Positions 35,650 through 47,248 of a stretch of DNA of 64,000 nt are shown in pieces. A model generated the notes under the pieces. It saw nothing but the letters and a program-made list of their open reading frames with translations, was not told the DNA's origin and ran no database searches. Every line of letters starts with the position of its first letter. The stretch's first letter is position 1. The DNA is taken from NCBI GenBank assembly GCA_940671915.1, contig CALNVZ010003425.1, positions 41,269,518 through 41,333,517 of the forward strand. The letters are read 5' to 3'. Both the position numbers and the translations under genes were made by a program. Source of the stretch: Paracentrotus lividus (Eukaryota; Echinodermata; Echinoidea; Camarodonta; Echinidae).

Positions 35650-35790
35650 CTTCCGATGATTCCTCGCCGCTATCAGATTCGTCAGATTCCTCCTCCTCCT
35701 CCTCCTCCTCTTCTTCTTCTTCTTCTTCTTCTTCTTCTTCTTCTTCTTCTTCATTATCGTCATCATCATCTTCTTCTTCATCTTCCTCAT
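35650..35790 (-). CDS. Candidate acidic exon (Asp/Glu tract) of a nuclear-type protein
   Basis: On the minus strand the block follows TTCTTCCCAATTAAAG and precedes GTATAAAA, so both splice sites are present. Phase: two leading bases, 46 codons, one trailing base. The product begins with mixed acidic residues (EEDEEEDDDDDNEE), runs through about 20 consecutive Glu and ends SDESDSGEESSE, with casein-kinase-2-like Ser sites. Its trailing base fits the two leading bases of the 34-nt block at 10152-10185, which in turn fits the terminal exon at 9728-9935. Acidic tracts followed by basic localisation signals are typical of histone chaperones such as nucleoplasmin-family proteins. A GAA/GAG microsatellite could also produce this by chance. 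The SDESDSGEESSE end, which is not repetitive, argues for real coding. Confidence 0.4.
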
Positions 35791-36009
35791 CTTTAATTGG
35801 GAAGAATTTAATTTTAAAAAATTGTACTAATAACAGCACAAAATTATCCAGATAGCAAGCTTACGTTGATCGATAAAATCTAAAAATAATAATGGCGATA
35901 AAGAATTATGAATAGTGGCATTGATTGATTGATTTAATTTTATTCACGGCAAACTCACATCAGCCAAAAAGACTGCTTTTCAGCAAGTCCGTGTCATAAA
36001 AACATACAT

Positions 36010-37925
36010 ATTGAATATAACATTAATATCTAATACCGTTAAACTTCGCGGGTGGTCCTCCATAGACTTTAATTTGCACGGGAGGGTCAACGAACTCGCA
36101 TCTCCCCTTTGAATTCGCCTCGCCGAGGCCCCCGCTTCATCACTCGGGTCGGGTTGGCCGCCCGTCACGGTCTCGCCGCATTTTGAGCCCGCCACGATAT
36201 CGGACGTGCAGGCAATCGTCTATTTCCTCGACGAAAAAACCCATTGACTTGCGTTTTGAAGCTCATTACTCTCGCCCCAAGAACATCGCCCTGCATGTAA
36301 TGCCGAGATCACAGTTCGAGAGGTCCCCGTACGTTTTGCCCAATCCTACGGCTTTTCGTGGATTTAGAGACCTCACGGGTCCCTGATGATTTTTCATTCT
36401 ACCGCTATTGCGGTCACATATCCTACGGCGCCCGGTCGGTTAAAAGTATAAATATGTGGATTGAAATCAAAATACGCCCGTGAAGAGACCGTAAGAGTGC
36501 CATTCGGGTGCCGACAGATGTTCTTTCGGTGTCCGCTCTGATGAACACGGTGGTTATTATAAGGCTGACCAGTGTTCCTATTTGCAGAATTTGCAGAAAA
36601 ATAGCTAGGGTCCCTTGAGGAACCCTTGGGGTGCCCTTTATGGTCCCGCAGGAAAGCCAAAAGTAAACCCAAAGCATCGCAAGACACTCACCTTTTTTAC
36701 GATCACATACCCATTCTGGGGCCCGTACGGCGAGTAGAACCGTACATAATTGCCATTTTCGGAAGGTGCCAGTCCGGCTCCCTTATGATTCTGCGGGCGC
36801 GAGGACTTGTTTCACTACCCGTAGAAAAGCCGAAAAGATCTACTGCATGTTCTCGATTCTCCCGGCGTTTTCATGAAATCGGTAGGCAGTAGACAACCCG
36901 GTAAAAGCCCGTGGAGTCACTGAGGGGCCCGCACAGGCACCTGCAGGTGACAGGAAGGGTTCCGCACAGTTTTCCTTTCAATCCTCATTGTAAAAAAAAA
37001 GGACTACGGTCTTGCGATGTTTAAGGTTTCCCCTGCGGCTATCCTGCGGCACCCTGCCAGGCTTCTGTAGTAAAGTTTTGTCTTAAGCTCTTTTGAGTAT
37101 AATTGCATTTAAATTATTTACGTTTCAAACCACAAATACGACATAGAATACTGTAAAATATAAATTTAAATATGGCGGTTTTGATCAAAAGACAAATCAT
37201 TCTATATGAAGTCTGAAAACCATCGACAGTATCACTCAAAGCATATATATATTAAAAACATTTATGTGGGACTTTTTAATATTTTGAAAATCTGAGCCAA
37301 TAAAGAGCACCGTCTCAAATAACTATACACTTTGAAAAATGCTCCCAATAAATAATGTATTAATGTATTCAGAATGCTCATGATCTCCAGCTATCATTAT
37401 AGCACTAGCCCGATAATAATTCATGCTTACAATCTCCAAAGAGAAATTTGACAAATACTAAAAATATGTATACAATATGATTTTGAAAAACTTGTGCGAA
37501 AGACCACATGGGACCCAGTGGGAGTCGGTCAGGCGCCATGCGGACCACGACCGGGTACCTCCTGACGTCCTTGCGGTGCATGTTGCACCCGCCCGACACC
37601 CTCCCGGCTTGTTACAAGAATTGACAGAAAAAACGTGCGGAGCCTACTCGGCCACCGATAGGAGGCCGATCGGTCCCCTTTAGTGACTCCACGGGCTTTC
37701 CAAGGGCTGTAGACCGTCTACCGATTTGATAAAAACGCCGGGATAATCGAGAACATGAAAGCAAAAAATCTAGGGGCCCGCGCGATCTGTAAAAAACACA
37801 CCGGACCCGTAGGATCGTAAGGGACCCGGCCAGGAACCTTACGAAAGTGACCGAAATGTTCAAAAATGTCAATTTTACACGCCGTACGGGCCCCGAAACG
37901 GTACTGTGATCGCGGCATTAGCATA
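36010..37925. mobile_element. GC-rich inverted-repeat element, duplication copy 2
   Basis: Twin of about 30250-32110. The inverted arms are at about 36715-36935 and 37675-37895. Small indels differ from copy 1, which changes every open frame between the copies and argues against coding. Confidence 0.75.
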
Positions 37926-38961
37926 ATGTCCTATCCACGTCATCGGTGTATTTTCGGTTTACACACAGCGCTGAGTAAACATACGATACTGTGTTATTTT
38001 AGGTCGATTGTGAAAAGGAGGATCTTAGACGATTGTTTCTCGAATCGATTCCGATAGCGATTCCCGTCATGTACGCGTCATATAAAAAATGGACTTTTAA
38101 ACTGCAATAGACGTAAAATAACCATCGTAAAGTCATGTTTGTCAGCTATCTTTGCATAAAGAGTCACCAGGTATTAATGTTCATGCTTGGTATTTAAAAA
38201 TAGAAATTTACGTGAATTCGGCGATCCTCCATACATATCGTATTTGAAAGTGAATTGACTGAATGATCTGAGTAATGTGAATGAGTGAGAGAGCTGCCTT
38301 GAGAAGTTGAGTGCATGCAAATCAATAATTAGGCTGTAATATAGACGTAAAATAACCATCTGAAGTTTCATGAACTGATGTTTTTTTTTTTCGTGATTTT
38401 TGCAATTGTTCATGCTCATCTGCATAAATTAACAGAAATGATAATTAGATGGAAAAACGGTAGATAAAATATCATTCTTTTTTAACCCTGACTGGAATGG
38501 ATATGCTGACTTCCTTACTTGGATTACTGTCATTATATTATTATTATAATTAAAGATTTACCTCTATTCCTTTTAATCTAACCCCAAATATAATGTTCTT
38601 CAATTGATTATATTAAGATAATCAACCCTGGAAATTAATTGCCCTCAAATGTCACACAAGTGACCAGAAAACACAAAAAGTTTATGCCCCACCTTAACCA
38701 TGGCTCTGGTATCATTATTATTTTTTCTCCAAAGCTAGATTTAATGTACCTTGCATCTCACCAAATATGATTCCATCAAAAGTTATAATTTGATTATTAG
38801 TTAGCAAACAAATGTTTAGTCACACACATGACCCACTGGGAGGGGGTGGTCATAAAGGTCTGATTATTTTCACTTTCATTGGCTGAAATTAATTTATTTT
38901 AGCATTACTATGCTCCAAAATGTTTCTGCAATATTATTTTTGCGGAAAAACAACGAAACTA

Positions 38962-40332
38962 TTAAGGACGTTGCACAGTTGAAACGAAGTCCATGTCACT
39001 TTCACCAAATTTTGCACAGAGTTACTGTGGTATCTATGTATGCCAAAAATGCCAAAAATAATATAGGTTCATGTGCTTGATTTTTTGCTACGGGACTTTG
39101 AAGTTGCCATATTTGGATGGCATGTAAAATACGCATAATTTAATAAATTGGCCTCTGTTAGACCTCGCGATTGCAACAAATGAGTTCAAATCGTCATTAC
39201 TTTGTCAAAACCGTATCAAAATTTATCAAACCTTTCGAGGTTTATTACAAAAAACTGGCACATTTGTACTTATTTTCGAGCCAGCAGCGCCCTCGCGTGG
39301 CAAAAATGGTGCGTAAAATGGCAAAACCATATCTTAGAGGCTTGGAATCAACAAGAAAATAAAAAAGTATAGTTTAAGGTGCACTTTTTTTAAAAACCAT
39401 GACAGTCTCATCAAATTTTGCAAAGTTGTAGAGGGATTCACCGTAAATATGTAGAAACTTTTAAAAAGGGGGGTCCATGTGCTCGTTTTCGAACTATCGG
39501 CTCCGGAATACTCGCAAATCGGCTTGAAAAGTCACAAAAACGCGCCGAAAATGTCCAAAAAGCGTGAAAATCCACTCTAAATTAGACGTGATTCAAAATC
39601 ATGCTCCCAAACATTCAAAATCCATGTCATTTTCACAAAAATTTACAAAGTTTTAGAGGAACACATACTCAGTGGGTAGAAACATTCAAAAAACGGGGTC
39701 CATGTGCTCGTTTTTTAACTATCGGAGCCCGAATAGTTGCGAATTGGCTTGAAAACCACAAAAACGCGCCGAAAACGCCAAACAAGTTTGAGAATCCAAC
39801 CTATATTACACTTGATTCAAAATCATGCTCTCGAACATTCAAAATCCATGTCAATTTCATCAAAATTTGCCAAGTTGTAGAGGAATATAAACTGAAAGAG
39901 TAGGAACATTAAAAAATGGGGGTCCATGTGGTCGTTTTCAAAATATCGGCGCTGTAATAGTGGCGAGTCGACTTGAAAACCACCGAAACGTGCCAAAAAT
40001 ATTCAAAAATATGTGAAAGCTCTATCTAATTTTCGACTTATTCAAAATCCTGCTCCCAAACATTTACAATTCATTTCATATGAATCTCTACGCAATCTCT
40101 AGAATAAAACGAACATGCACCAACATAAATGCTTTACATATCTCTGCAAGTAGGTAAATAATGAACAAAAAGAAGGAATAAATAACATATTTATACAGTT
40201 CATTTCTTTTAACTCTTTGAACGCTAAATCGCCCATGAGCGCTGTACATTTTTTCATTGTGACGTAGTAAATAATGCGCGCCCAGGATGCGCGGTCAAGA
40301 TGCGCAGAAACATAACTGTGCAACGTCCTTAA
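38962..40332. mobile_element. TTAA-flanked non-autonomous element, copy 2
   Basis: Twin of 33143-34505 with the same perfect terminal repeats and internal ~210-bp units (about 39400, 39600 and 39825). Confidence 0.85.
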
Positions 40333-40927
40333 AACAAAAGGTCGAAAAAACATAGAAATACATAAGAAATTCACAAAAAAAATGAAATACATAAAAAATT
40401 GATTTCGATACAAATTTTTTTTTTTCAAGTACAATTGTTAAAATTCCTATAAAGATAATGTTAACACAAAATTAGCATTCCAGAGGCTTTAGTTTGTCAA
40501 TTAGAACAAAAATTATGACTTCATACAATGCATAAATTAGCATAATTAAGTCATATAGAAATAAATTATTATTTTGGGAAACTTAACAGTGCTTTCTTGT
40601 AGTTTACATCACACACTACCAACGTGCAAATTTTCGGTGCGCTCGCGCGATCAAAAGGGGCATCATGCCCCCCTCCCTCCCCCGCCCCTCCCTCAGTCTT
40701 GACAGCTACCAAAACACTCCAGTGACTGATTAGAGTTGAGTTTATAACAAGTTTTACCACAGCGGATATAATTGCTCAAAATGTACATTTTCCGCATATA
40801 TGTATATATAATCTTTTTCTGTACAGTTTGCTATAGGTCACATACGTGACTCACTAAAATGTCACACACGTGACCCGACATCACGATATAAAATAATAGA
40901 TAAAAAAAGAAATTTCAGAGATGACTC

Positions 40928-41600
40928 CTATCCAGTGGTATTTTTTGGTTAGCAGGTCCATAATGCATATCTCACAGCAATAAGAACATTTCATCATTTT
41001 AAAACTCACAGGAATTTCAAAATGAAATTGAACTTTCAAAATCATGCCGCTCTGTGAAGTCACACACGTGACGTGACCCACTTCTTTTGACCTCTGACCT
41101 TGAACATGCATATTGTAAATATCAAAAAATATTTTCAAATGATAGCCAACAAAATATATTAGCATAACTTAAACATTAAATCAGTATATCTTTAAAACTT
41201 TTTAGAGTTATAGCCAATTAAAGTCAAGACTTTGCATAATTTCGGTTACACATGTGACCAAGAATGGTCCAAATGAATTCATTTTCTCGGGGCCCTATCG
41301 TCTTGCCCCACTCTTGTAGCACCTTTTGGTCATTATTTCTTTTGGTAGAGTATAAACGAAATATGCAAGCCAAACAGTTTTGGGAAAATATGAAATAGCT
41401 TAATTATTTTGCCACTGATAATCTCCACACAGATAGAGTGCGCAACTGTGGTGTTAAGACACCAATTTTGTATCCTCTTTTTCAATTCGAAATCCTTGAA
41501 AATCGCTGAATTTTAAAAAGCATTATTCAGGAAACTTATTTGAACGCTATATTTGACGCTCCTTGAACTTATGACAGTGGACATTTTGTGTTTTACATCT
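40928..41600. other. No gene seen; CACGTG-type words
   Basis: AT-rich sequence with GTCACACACGTGACGTGACCC near 41060 and TTACACATGTGACC near 41246, relatives of the GTCACAYACGTGAC words at 34996-35035 and 40835-40875. No coding sequence is recognised. Confidence 0.45.
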
Positions 41601-42851
41601 ACGGGTGAGTGCGGCCTGGCTTGACAAATATTTAACCAGACGCACATTTCAGGTCCAGGTAAATAATGTACTCATGTATACGAACAAATGAACGGTATTG
41701 TCCAAGGTAGTGTATTAAGCCCAAATTTGTTTAATATATTTGTGAATGATCTTGGAAATGAATTAAAACATTGCAAGATAGCCCAGTTTGCAGATGATGC
41801 TACGATCTGGAAAAGTAATAGAAATTTGAAATTCTTAGAGAGTCAAGTACAAAGCGATCTCATAAAAATCAATGAATGGTGCGATAACTGGGGCATGAAA
41901 CTGTCGGAAGGAAAAACTAAAGCTATGGTCTTTACAAGACGACACCCTAATCCCATAATGTCAAATTAAAAGATGAGTACAGATATTTAGGACTTTGCTT
42001 CGATGCAAAATTAACATGGAAAAAACAAATAGAAAATATTACTGAAAAGTGCAAAAAAGGTATGAATATACTGAAATGCATGGTGGGTAACTCATGGGGT
42101 TCAGACATCAAAACCCTTCTGCTCCTGTACAGAGCATGGACTAAGGATGTGAGGCCTTTAATTCGGCGTCTAACAATGCCAAGAAACAATAATTGGATAA
42201 CATACAGTACGAATGTTTGAGAATATGCACTGGTACCATAGCTTTTACCTCTCTGGCAGCCCTCCAAATTGAATGCTGTGAAATGCCCCTTGAAATTCGG
42301 CGTTCACTTTTTAGCCACAACTTTAGAGCGAACATAAGCTACATAAAAAAAATCACCCGTCCAAGGAGTGTCTATTAGAATGTTGGCAATATAGTTCAAA
42401 TAGCTGGGGAAATGAAATTCCCTTTGCTCTACGCACGAAACATATTCCTGACGAAAATATCGAAACAAATTTTTTTTCGAATACTCCGCCTTGGCATCTG
42501 ATACCACCTTTGATATCAACTCATTTGCATGATATCATCACTAAGAAAAATGTGATTTTTTTTTTAAAAGCCAAATCAGAGTCAGATGATTATATAAATT
42601 CGAAATGGACAGATTACATTACAATATATACAGACGGCTCAAAATCAACAAACGGAAATACGAGTGCTGCAGTGTATATCCCAAGTCGAAATATTGAAAT
42701 AGCAAAAAGAATATCGGCTGTATCGGTTTATCGAGCGGAACAGATGGAATTGTTCTTTGCATTATTGCACAATGGATATATGAAAACACAAGAACGACAA
42801 ACTCTGCTAAAAAATATGCCATATTCACTGATTCACTAAGCTCCTTAAAAG
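41600..42851 (+). pseudogene. Non-LTR retrotransposon ORF2, 5'-truncated, part 1 (RT, connection, RNase H start)
   Basis: Reads through several frames. 41612-41675 gives AWLDKYLTRRTFQVQVNN. 41688-41969 gives the RT core with QGSVLSPNLFN and the catalytic QFADDATIW. 41970-42130 gives YRYLGLCFDAKLTWKKQIE. 42200-42330 gives LDNIQYECLRICTG and EMPLEIRRS. 42600-42851 gives the start of an RNase H domain (IYTDGSKS, AEQMELFFAL, then FTDSLSSLK in a shifted frame). Frameshifts fall near 41684, 41968, 42150 and 42820, and nothing of the endonuclease or upstream RT is present. RNase H behind the RT points to the I/Jockey-type non-LTR groups. The frame is broken at 42851 by the 12.4-kb insertion and resumes at 55246. 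Confidence 0.85.
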
Positions 42852-42857
42852 CGTATC

Positions 42858-42963
42858 AGGACATCTCCCCCGGAGGACAACTCCCGCGGGGACAACTCCC
42901 GGAGGACAGCTCGCCCGGAGGACAACTCCCCCGGAGGACAACTCCACCGGAGGACAACACCTC
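42858..42963 (+). repeat. Minisatellite of the left inverted end (GGACAACTCCCCCGGA)
   Basis: About six units of 15-17 bp with one-base variants. Matching inverted arrays are at 50815-50992 and 54955-55238. The array is followed directly by the non-repetitive inner domain (CTCAACCTTACACTAATTG). Confidence 0.9.
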
Positions 42964-43900
42964 AACCTTACACTAATTGAGAAAATCTGAAACATGATCT
43001 TTGATCCAGTAAAGTCTCCTCTACATACATATCAAAAAGTCCTAAGGGGATCGAGCTGGTTGGAAAGGGGCTCAAAAGGTCAAAGTCAATAAAGCGTCAT
43101 TTTTGGCTTAACAATCATGCAAAATCATGTAATGTCATGCTTTATTTAAATTTATAAATGAATTAGCAAGCATTCTTATCAAAACTTGGTGCTCAATTAT
43201 GTATAGAAATAAATGACAGGTTTTGGAAGTAACCATTTGAAGGTCAAAGGTCAAAAGGTCAATAAACGTTCAAAAACCTGGGAAAATGCCACGAAATTCC
43301 TTTGTCCCTTAGCGACTAACTTGAGGACCCTTCTACAGGAATGTCAACCAAACTTGGTTCAATGTTGTAAGGTGAATGAACCTGTTTAAGGTTTCGGGTG
43401 ATAAATATTTTGAAAGGTCCAAAGGTCAGAGCGTCAATACAAATCCAAAATCCTGTGCTAAATCTTTTGAAAGTTCCTTTAGGCTTTAAATATATACTTG
43501 AAGGTCGACGATTAAAATAATGTCAACCAAATCAAGTGCAATGTTGTGTTGAAATGAACTATTGAAGCCTTTTGATGCACCAGTAGCTATTCAAGGTCAA
43601 AGGTCAGGTATCAATAAATTTTGGGTCCATTATCATGCAAATGAACTTGAAGATTTTGGGTAATCATACTGGGGGCATTTTAACCAACTTTGATCTATCA
43701 TATTTATAAAGTAATTATATAATTCATTGTGTTTTGTGACTTTCCATGGAGCGTCAAAGGTCAGGGGTTCACCAATGAATGTCTAATTCATTGCTTAAAA
43801 AAAGCATGAGAAACTACTTTATGGTTTTGGCAATGCACTGAAAGTTTCTGAATGTATGTCAAACAAGCTTGCAAGCATTCTGTGACCGAATGAGAATGGT
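42964..43900. repeat. Inner domain of the left inverted end, with AGGTCAAAGGTCA words
   Basis: The first ~110 bp match the inverse of about 50530-50660 (AATTGAGAAAATCTGAAA, AGTCCTAAGGGGATCGAG). The rest is a degenerate ~170-200 bp repeat carrying AGGTCAAAGGTCA, perfect at 43241-43253 and 43594-43606 and imperfect near 43425 and 43750. No protein-coding sequence is present. Confidence 0.7.
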
Positions 43901-43910
43901 GTGGAAATAC

Positions 43911-46598
43911 CGTATCAGGACAATTACCCCCCGGACAATTACCCCCCGAGGACAATTACCCCCCGCGACAATTAGCCCCTCCGGACAGATTACCCCCCCG
44001 AGGAGCGAAATACCCCCCGGACAATTACCCAGGACAATTACCCGGATCAAGACCCGAGCAGTTGTCCACCCGCGAACAATTACCCCCGGACAATTACCCC
44101 CCGAGGACAATTACCGCCCTGGGACAATTCGACGTACCTACCGGACAATTCACCCCTCCGGAACAATTACCCCCCCGGACAATTTAACCCCCAGACATGA
44201 CTCCTCGGCACAATTATTAGCTCACTCAGCACAAGACCCAACATTGGGATCAGCCGAGGTCCCCGGAGCAATTCGCAACGCCCGTCGGACAATTACTACC
44301 CCCTTCGAGCGAACATGACCCCCGGACAAATACATCCCGGACAACTATCAGCCAGAAGGACAATTTCTCACCATGCCCCAGCTCGGCACTGGCAAATTGG
44401 ATGTTGAATCAAGCAGCGCCCATTCTGATCTCATCCTGTGTCGCAAGTTTCGAATTATTTCTACTCTTATCTTATCTTAATGGCCTTTTATCTTTCTCTT
44501 GTCCCATTTCCTCTCTAATAATTATCTATAATTTTATTCCACTTTGTCCCCCCTTCTCATGTATAATTTATACTTGGAGCCGACTATCTAGTAAAACTAT
44601 CAGTGGCGCATGCAACTAATATTATACACCGTGCAATGCCATTACCGCCATAGCCGACGCATTAATAATATGGGTCGCTTTAGGGCATTCTAACATTGAA
44701 TATTTCCTTCCTACACCGCGTGTACAGGCCATTTTACTTAATTGCTTGAGTCAATCATCGCACAAATTGTAGATAGTAAATAATCTACACAAAGCGTACA
44801 TATTACGAACGATGTGAGGGTATTCCCCCCTCTCCCCTCAAAACCAGGACGTACGCGTTGTATCGGTACAGTGCACGCCGGACTTATCCATGTCGACCAC
44901 ACACATCGCCAACCCCCGTCTTTTCCCCTTTTTTTGTGTTTGTCAGGTCAGCGCGCTTTCTTGCACGCCATGGAAAAACAGGGGGGGGGAGGGGCCTTGC
45001 GCCCGGCCAAGCCTCCCCGCGTTGTATTATGCCCGCATATATGCCATGCAGAAAATATGTAACTCCCTCTAGATTCCCGACGTGGATTTTCTGCCAAAAA
45101 GCCATGGCGCGGTCATGCAAGGGCCATAATGATCAATTATTAATGACTCCTAAATTTAACAAAATGAAAGTGGAAAAATTAACCATATGCTATGATATTT
45201 TAATTTACAATAATCTTCCATTTTGCATAAATTTATATGCTGGCTTAGTTTAATATTTTCACTTTATTTGTTAATTAAAGGAGTTTAGTTAATTATGCCT
45301 TTATTCCGCCCTTAAAACCATGGGTTCAGACGCATGGTTTATCTATTTACCCTGATTTTTCGTGAAATTAAAAACAATGATCGGTTCGCGAACCACGAGT
45401 CTTTGCCTGATTTCGCTATCATAAAACATCGCAATATGATCTCTTGGCCTTTAAGTTGACCTTTGACCCCTATTATGACCTTTGATCCTCATCATCCACA
45501 TCCAACACACAGTGTATTACCAAGAACATTTGTTACGCAAAGTGGAACACAATTGATCGAGAGAAATAAAGAAATGAGAGCAAGTAAAAAAAAACGTTTA
45601 ACGATTTTGTAGCCATGCATGGCCTCTTATCATTTGAACTTTTGACCCCTAGATGACCCTTGACCCATCATCCTTATCAACACATATTTGTATACCCTAA
45701 GTATCAGCTTGACTAAGTGTTAACACAATGATGCAGAAATAAAGAAATGAGAGCAAGTTAAAAACTAAACTAAAACTTTGACATTTTCTAACAGACCAGC
45801 AGACAAACATGACTAACAGGGTGAAAAGTGATTACCGTCTCTGCCGAACATTCGGTCAGCGAAACAAAAATAAATGAAAATAAGATCAGTCGTGAATCAG
45901 AGATGAATCAGAAATCAACAATGTGTGATTATTTGGATAACACGCTCTCTTTTATGAATGTTCATTTTTGCTTCGCTAGAGAGAGACAAAAGAGAAATAT
46001 GAGGGCTACTTACAATATTTTCTGATGCATAGGCCGCCAGTAGCGCGAAAGGAAAAAAAGCGGAAAAGCAAGAAAGAAAAAAAAAAGAAAACAGAAGAGA
46101 GAAGAAGGAAAAAAAAAAAAGGAAAGAAAATAATAAATGAGAACGAGAGAACTAGAAAGAAAGCTCTAATTTAAGATAAATCAAGTAAGAAAATATTCGA
46201 TTAACCTGACGAACATATCGGAGCGGAGTACCTCACTAATGGCTAGTCCGCTGATTCCAACATCAATGCCGTGAGGGGGATATTGTGTCCGAGGGATTAA
46301 TGGTCCCACCGCGGGTAATTGGCCGAGGGGTAATTGTCACGGGAGTATTTGTCCCGCGGGGCGGTAACTGTCACTGGGCGGGCTAATGTCACGGCGTGGG
46401 GTTAATTGTCCGGGGGGTTATTGTCCGGTGGTATGTAAATTGTCTGGGGCGTTAATTGTACCTCCGTTCGGGTAAATTGTCTCCGGGTATTGATTCCGGG
46501 GAACTTGTCCGGGGGGTATTGTCATCGGGGGGGGAGTAATTCTCCGGCGGGGTAATTGTCCGGGGGTAATTGTCCAGGGGGTAATTGTCCTAGAACCA
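43911..46598. mobile_element. Second TU-like element (2.7 kb) nested in the first
   Basis: Left terminus CGTATCAGGACAATTACC at 43911; right terminus GGTAATTGTCCTAGAACC ending at about 46597. The flanks are GGAAATAC on the left and TGAAATAC on the right, a 7-of-8 match and so an 8-bp target duplication. The ends are arrays of CCGGACAATTACCCCC (plus at 43915-44370, inverse at about 46265-46595), a different subrepeat from the outer element but with the same terminal words. The interior (44390-46260) is paralogous to 52490-53900 and contains a pyrimidine-rich tract, a remnant of a tRNA-like SINE head near 44880-44905 and purine-rich AAAG tracts at 46045-46135. No transposase. Confidence 0.82.
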
Positions 46599-46664
46599 TG
46601 AAATACAAAGATGACACTATGCAAAGGGCAATGGTCATTTAAAATGTTCATTTTTTTAGCTTAA
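46599..46664. other. Short spacer
   Basis: Flank of the nested TU-like element, containing the right copy of GAAATAC. Confidence 0.4.
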
Positions 46665-47248
46665 AGGGGGAATCCAACCCAAGGAGAGATTCGACCGTAC
46701 AGGAAAGAGGAAAGTGAGAGGAACAATCTTAAAAAAAGGTTCATTAATAATCGCGTTATAAAATAAGAAGTTATGAAGTTTTAAAAGTCTAGTTGTTCCT
46801 TCTATGGGGATCCTCAAATTGCATCATCGGCTTCAAAATGGCCGATCTTATGGACAACTCTCCATTCATTTTGGTACACAAATTTTCAAGATTTTCCCCA
46901 TTTTCTTTCGAAATATATCTTACCCCTGAGCTCAACATATGTTGTGTGAAATACATTTTCCCATGACATATATCTTGAGCTGCGAAGTAAAGAAGACATA
47001 TTTTGAAAGAAAATGGGGAAAATCTGAAAATTTGTGTACAAAAATGAATGGAGAGTTGTCCATAAGATCAGCCATTGGAAGGCGATGATGCCAAATTTGA
47101 GGATCCCCATAGAAGGAACAACGAGACTTTTAAAACTTCCATAACTCTCTTATTTTATAACTGATTTTGATGAAACTTTTTTTAGATTGCTCCTCTCATT
47201 TTCCTCTTTCTTGTAAGGTTGATTCTCCCTTGGGTATGGATTCCCTTA
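46665..47248. mobile_element. Palindromic MITE (~580 bp)
   Basis: The left end TTAAAGGGGGAATCCAACCC and the right end GGGTATGGATTCCCTTAA are inverted. The arms (46668-46925 and about 46985-47245) match inverted throughout, for example GGATCCTC near 46808 and GAGGATCC near 47099, and ATGGACAACTCTCCATTCAT with its near-inverse. TTAA at both ends suggests a TTAA-targeting family, though the exact termini are ambiguous by one or two bases. Confidence 0.8.

Larger units (their letters stand above)
35087..40927. repeat. Direct tandem duplication C, second copy (5.84 kb)
   Basis: Matches 29324-35086 along its whole length. It is about 80 bp longer because many homopolymers are one base longer. It contains the twins of the acidic exon (35650), the GC-rich inverted-repeat element (36010-37925) and the TTAA element (38962). 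It ends TTTCAGAGATGACTC and then continues into single-copy sequence. Confidence 0.95.

Noticed and set aside
43869..44318. 149-codon open frame rich in Thr/Pro/Ile
   Set aside because: Translation of the CCGGACAATTACCCC minisatellite, with no start context and no homology.
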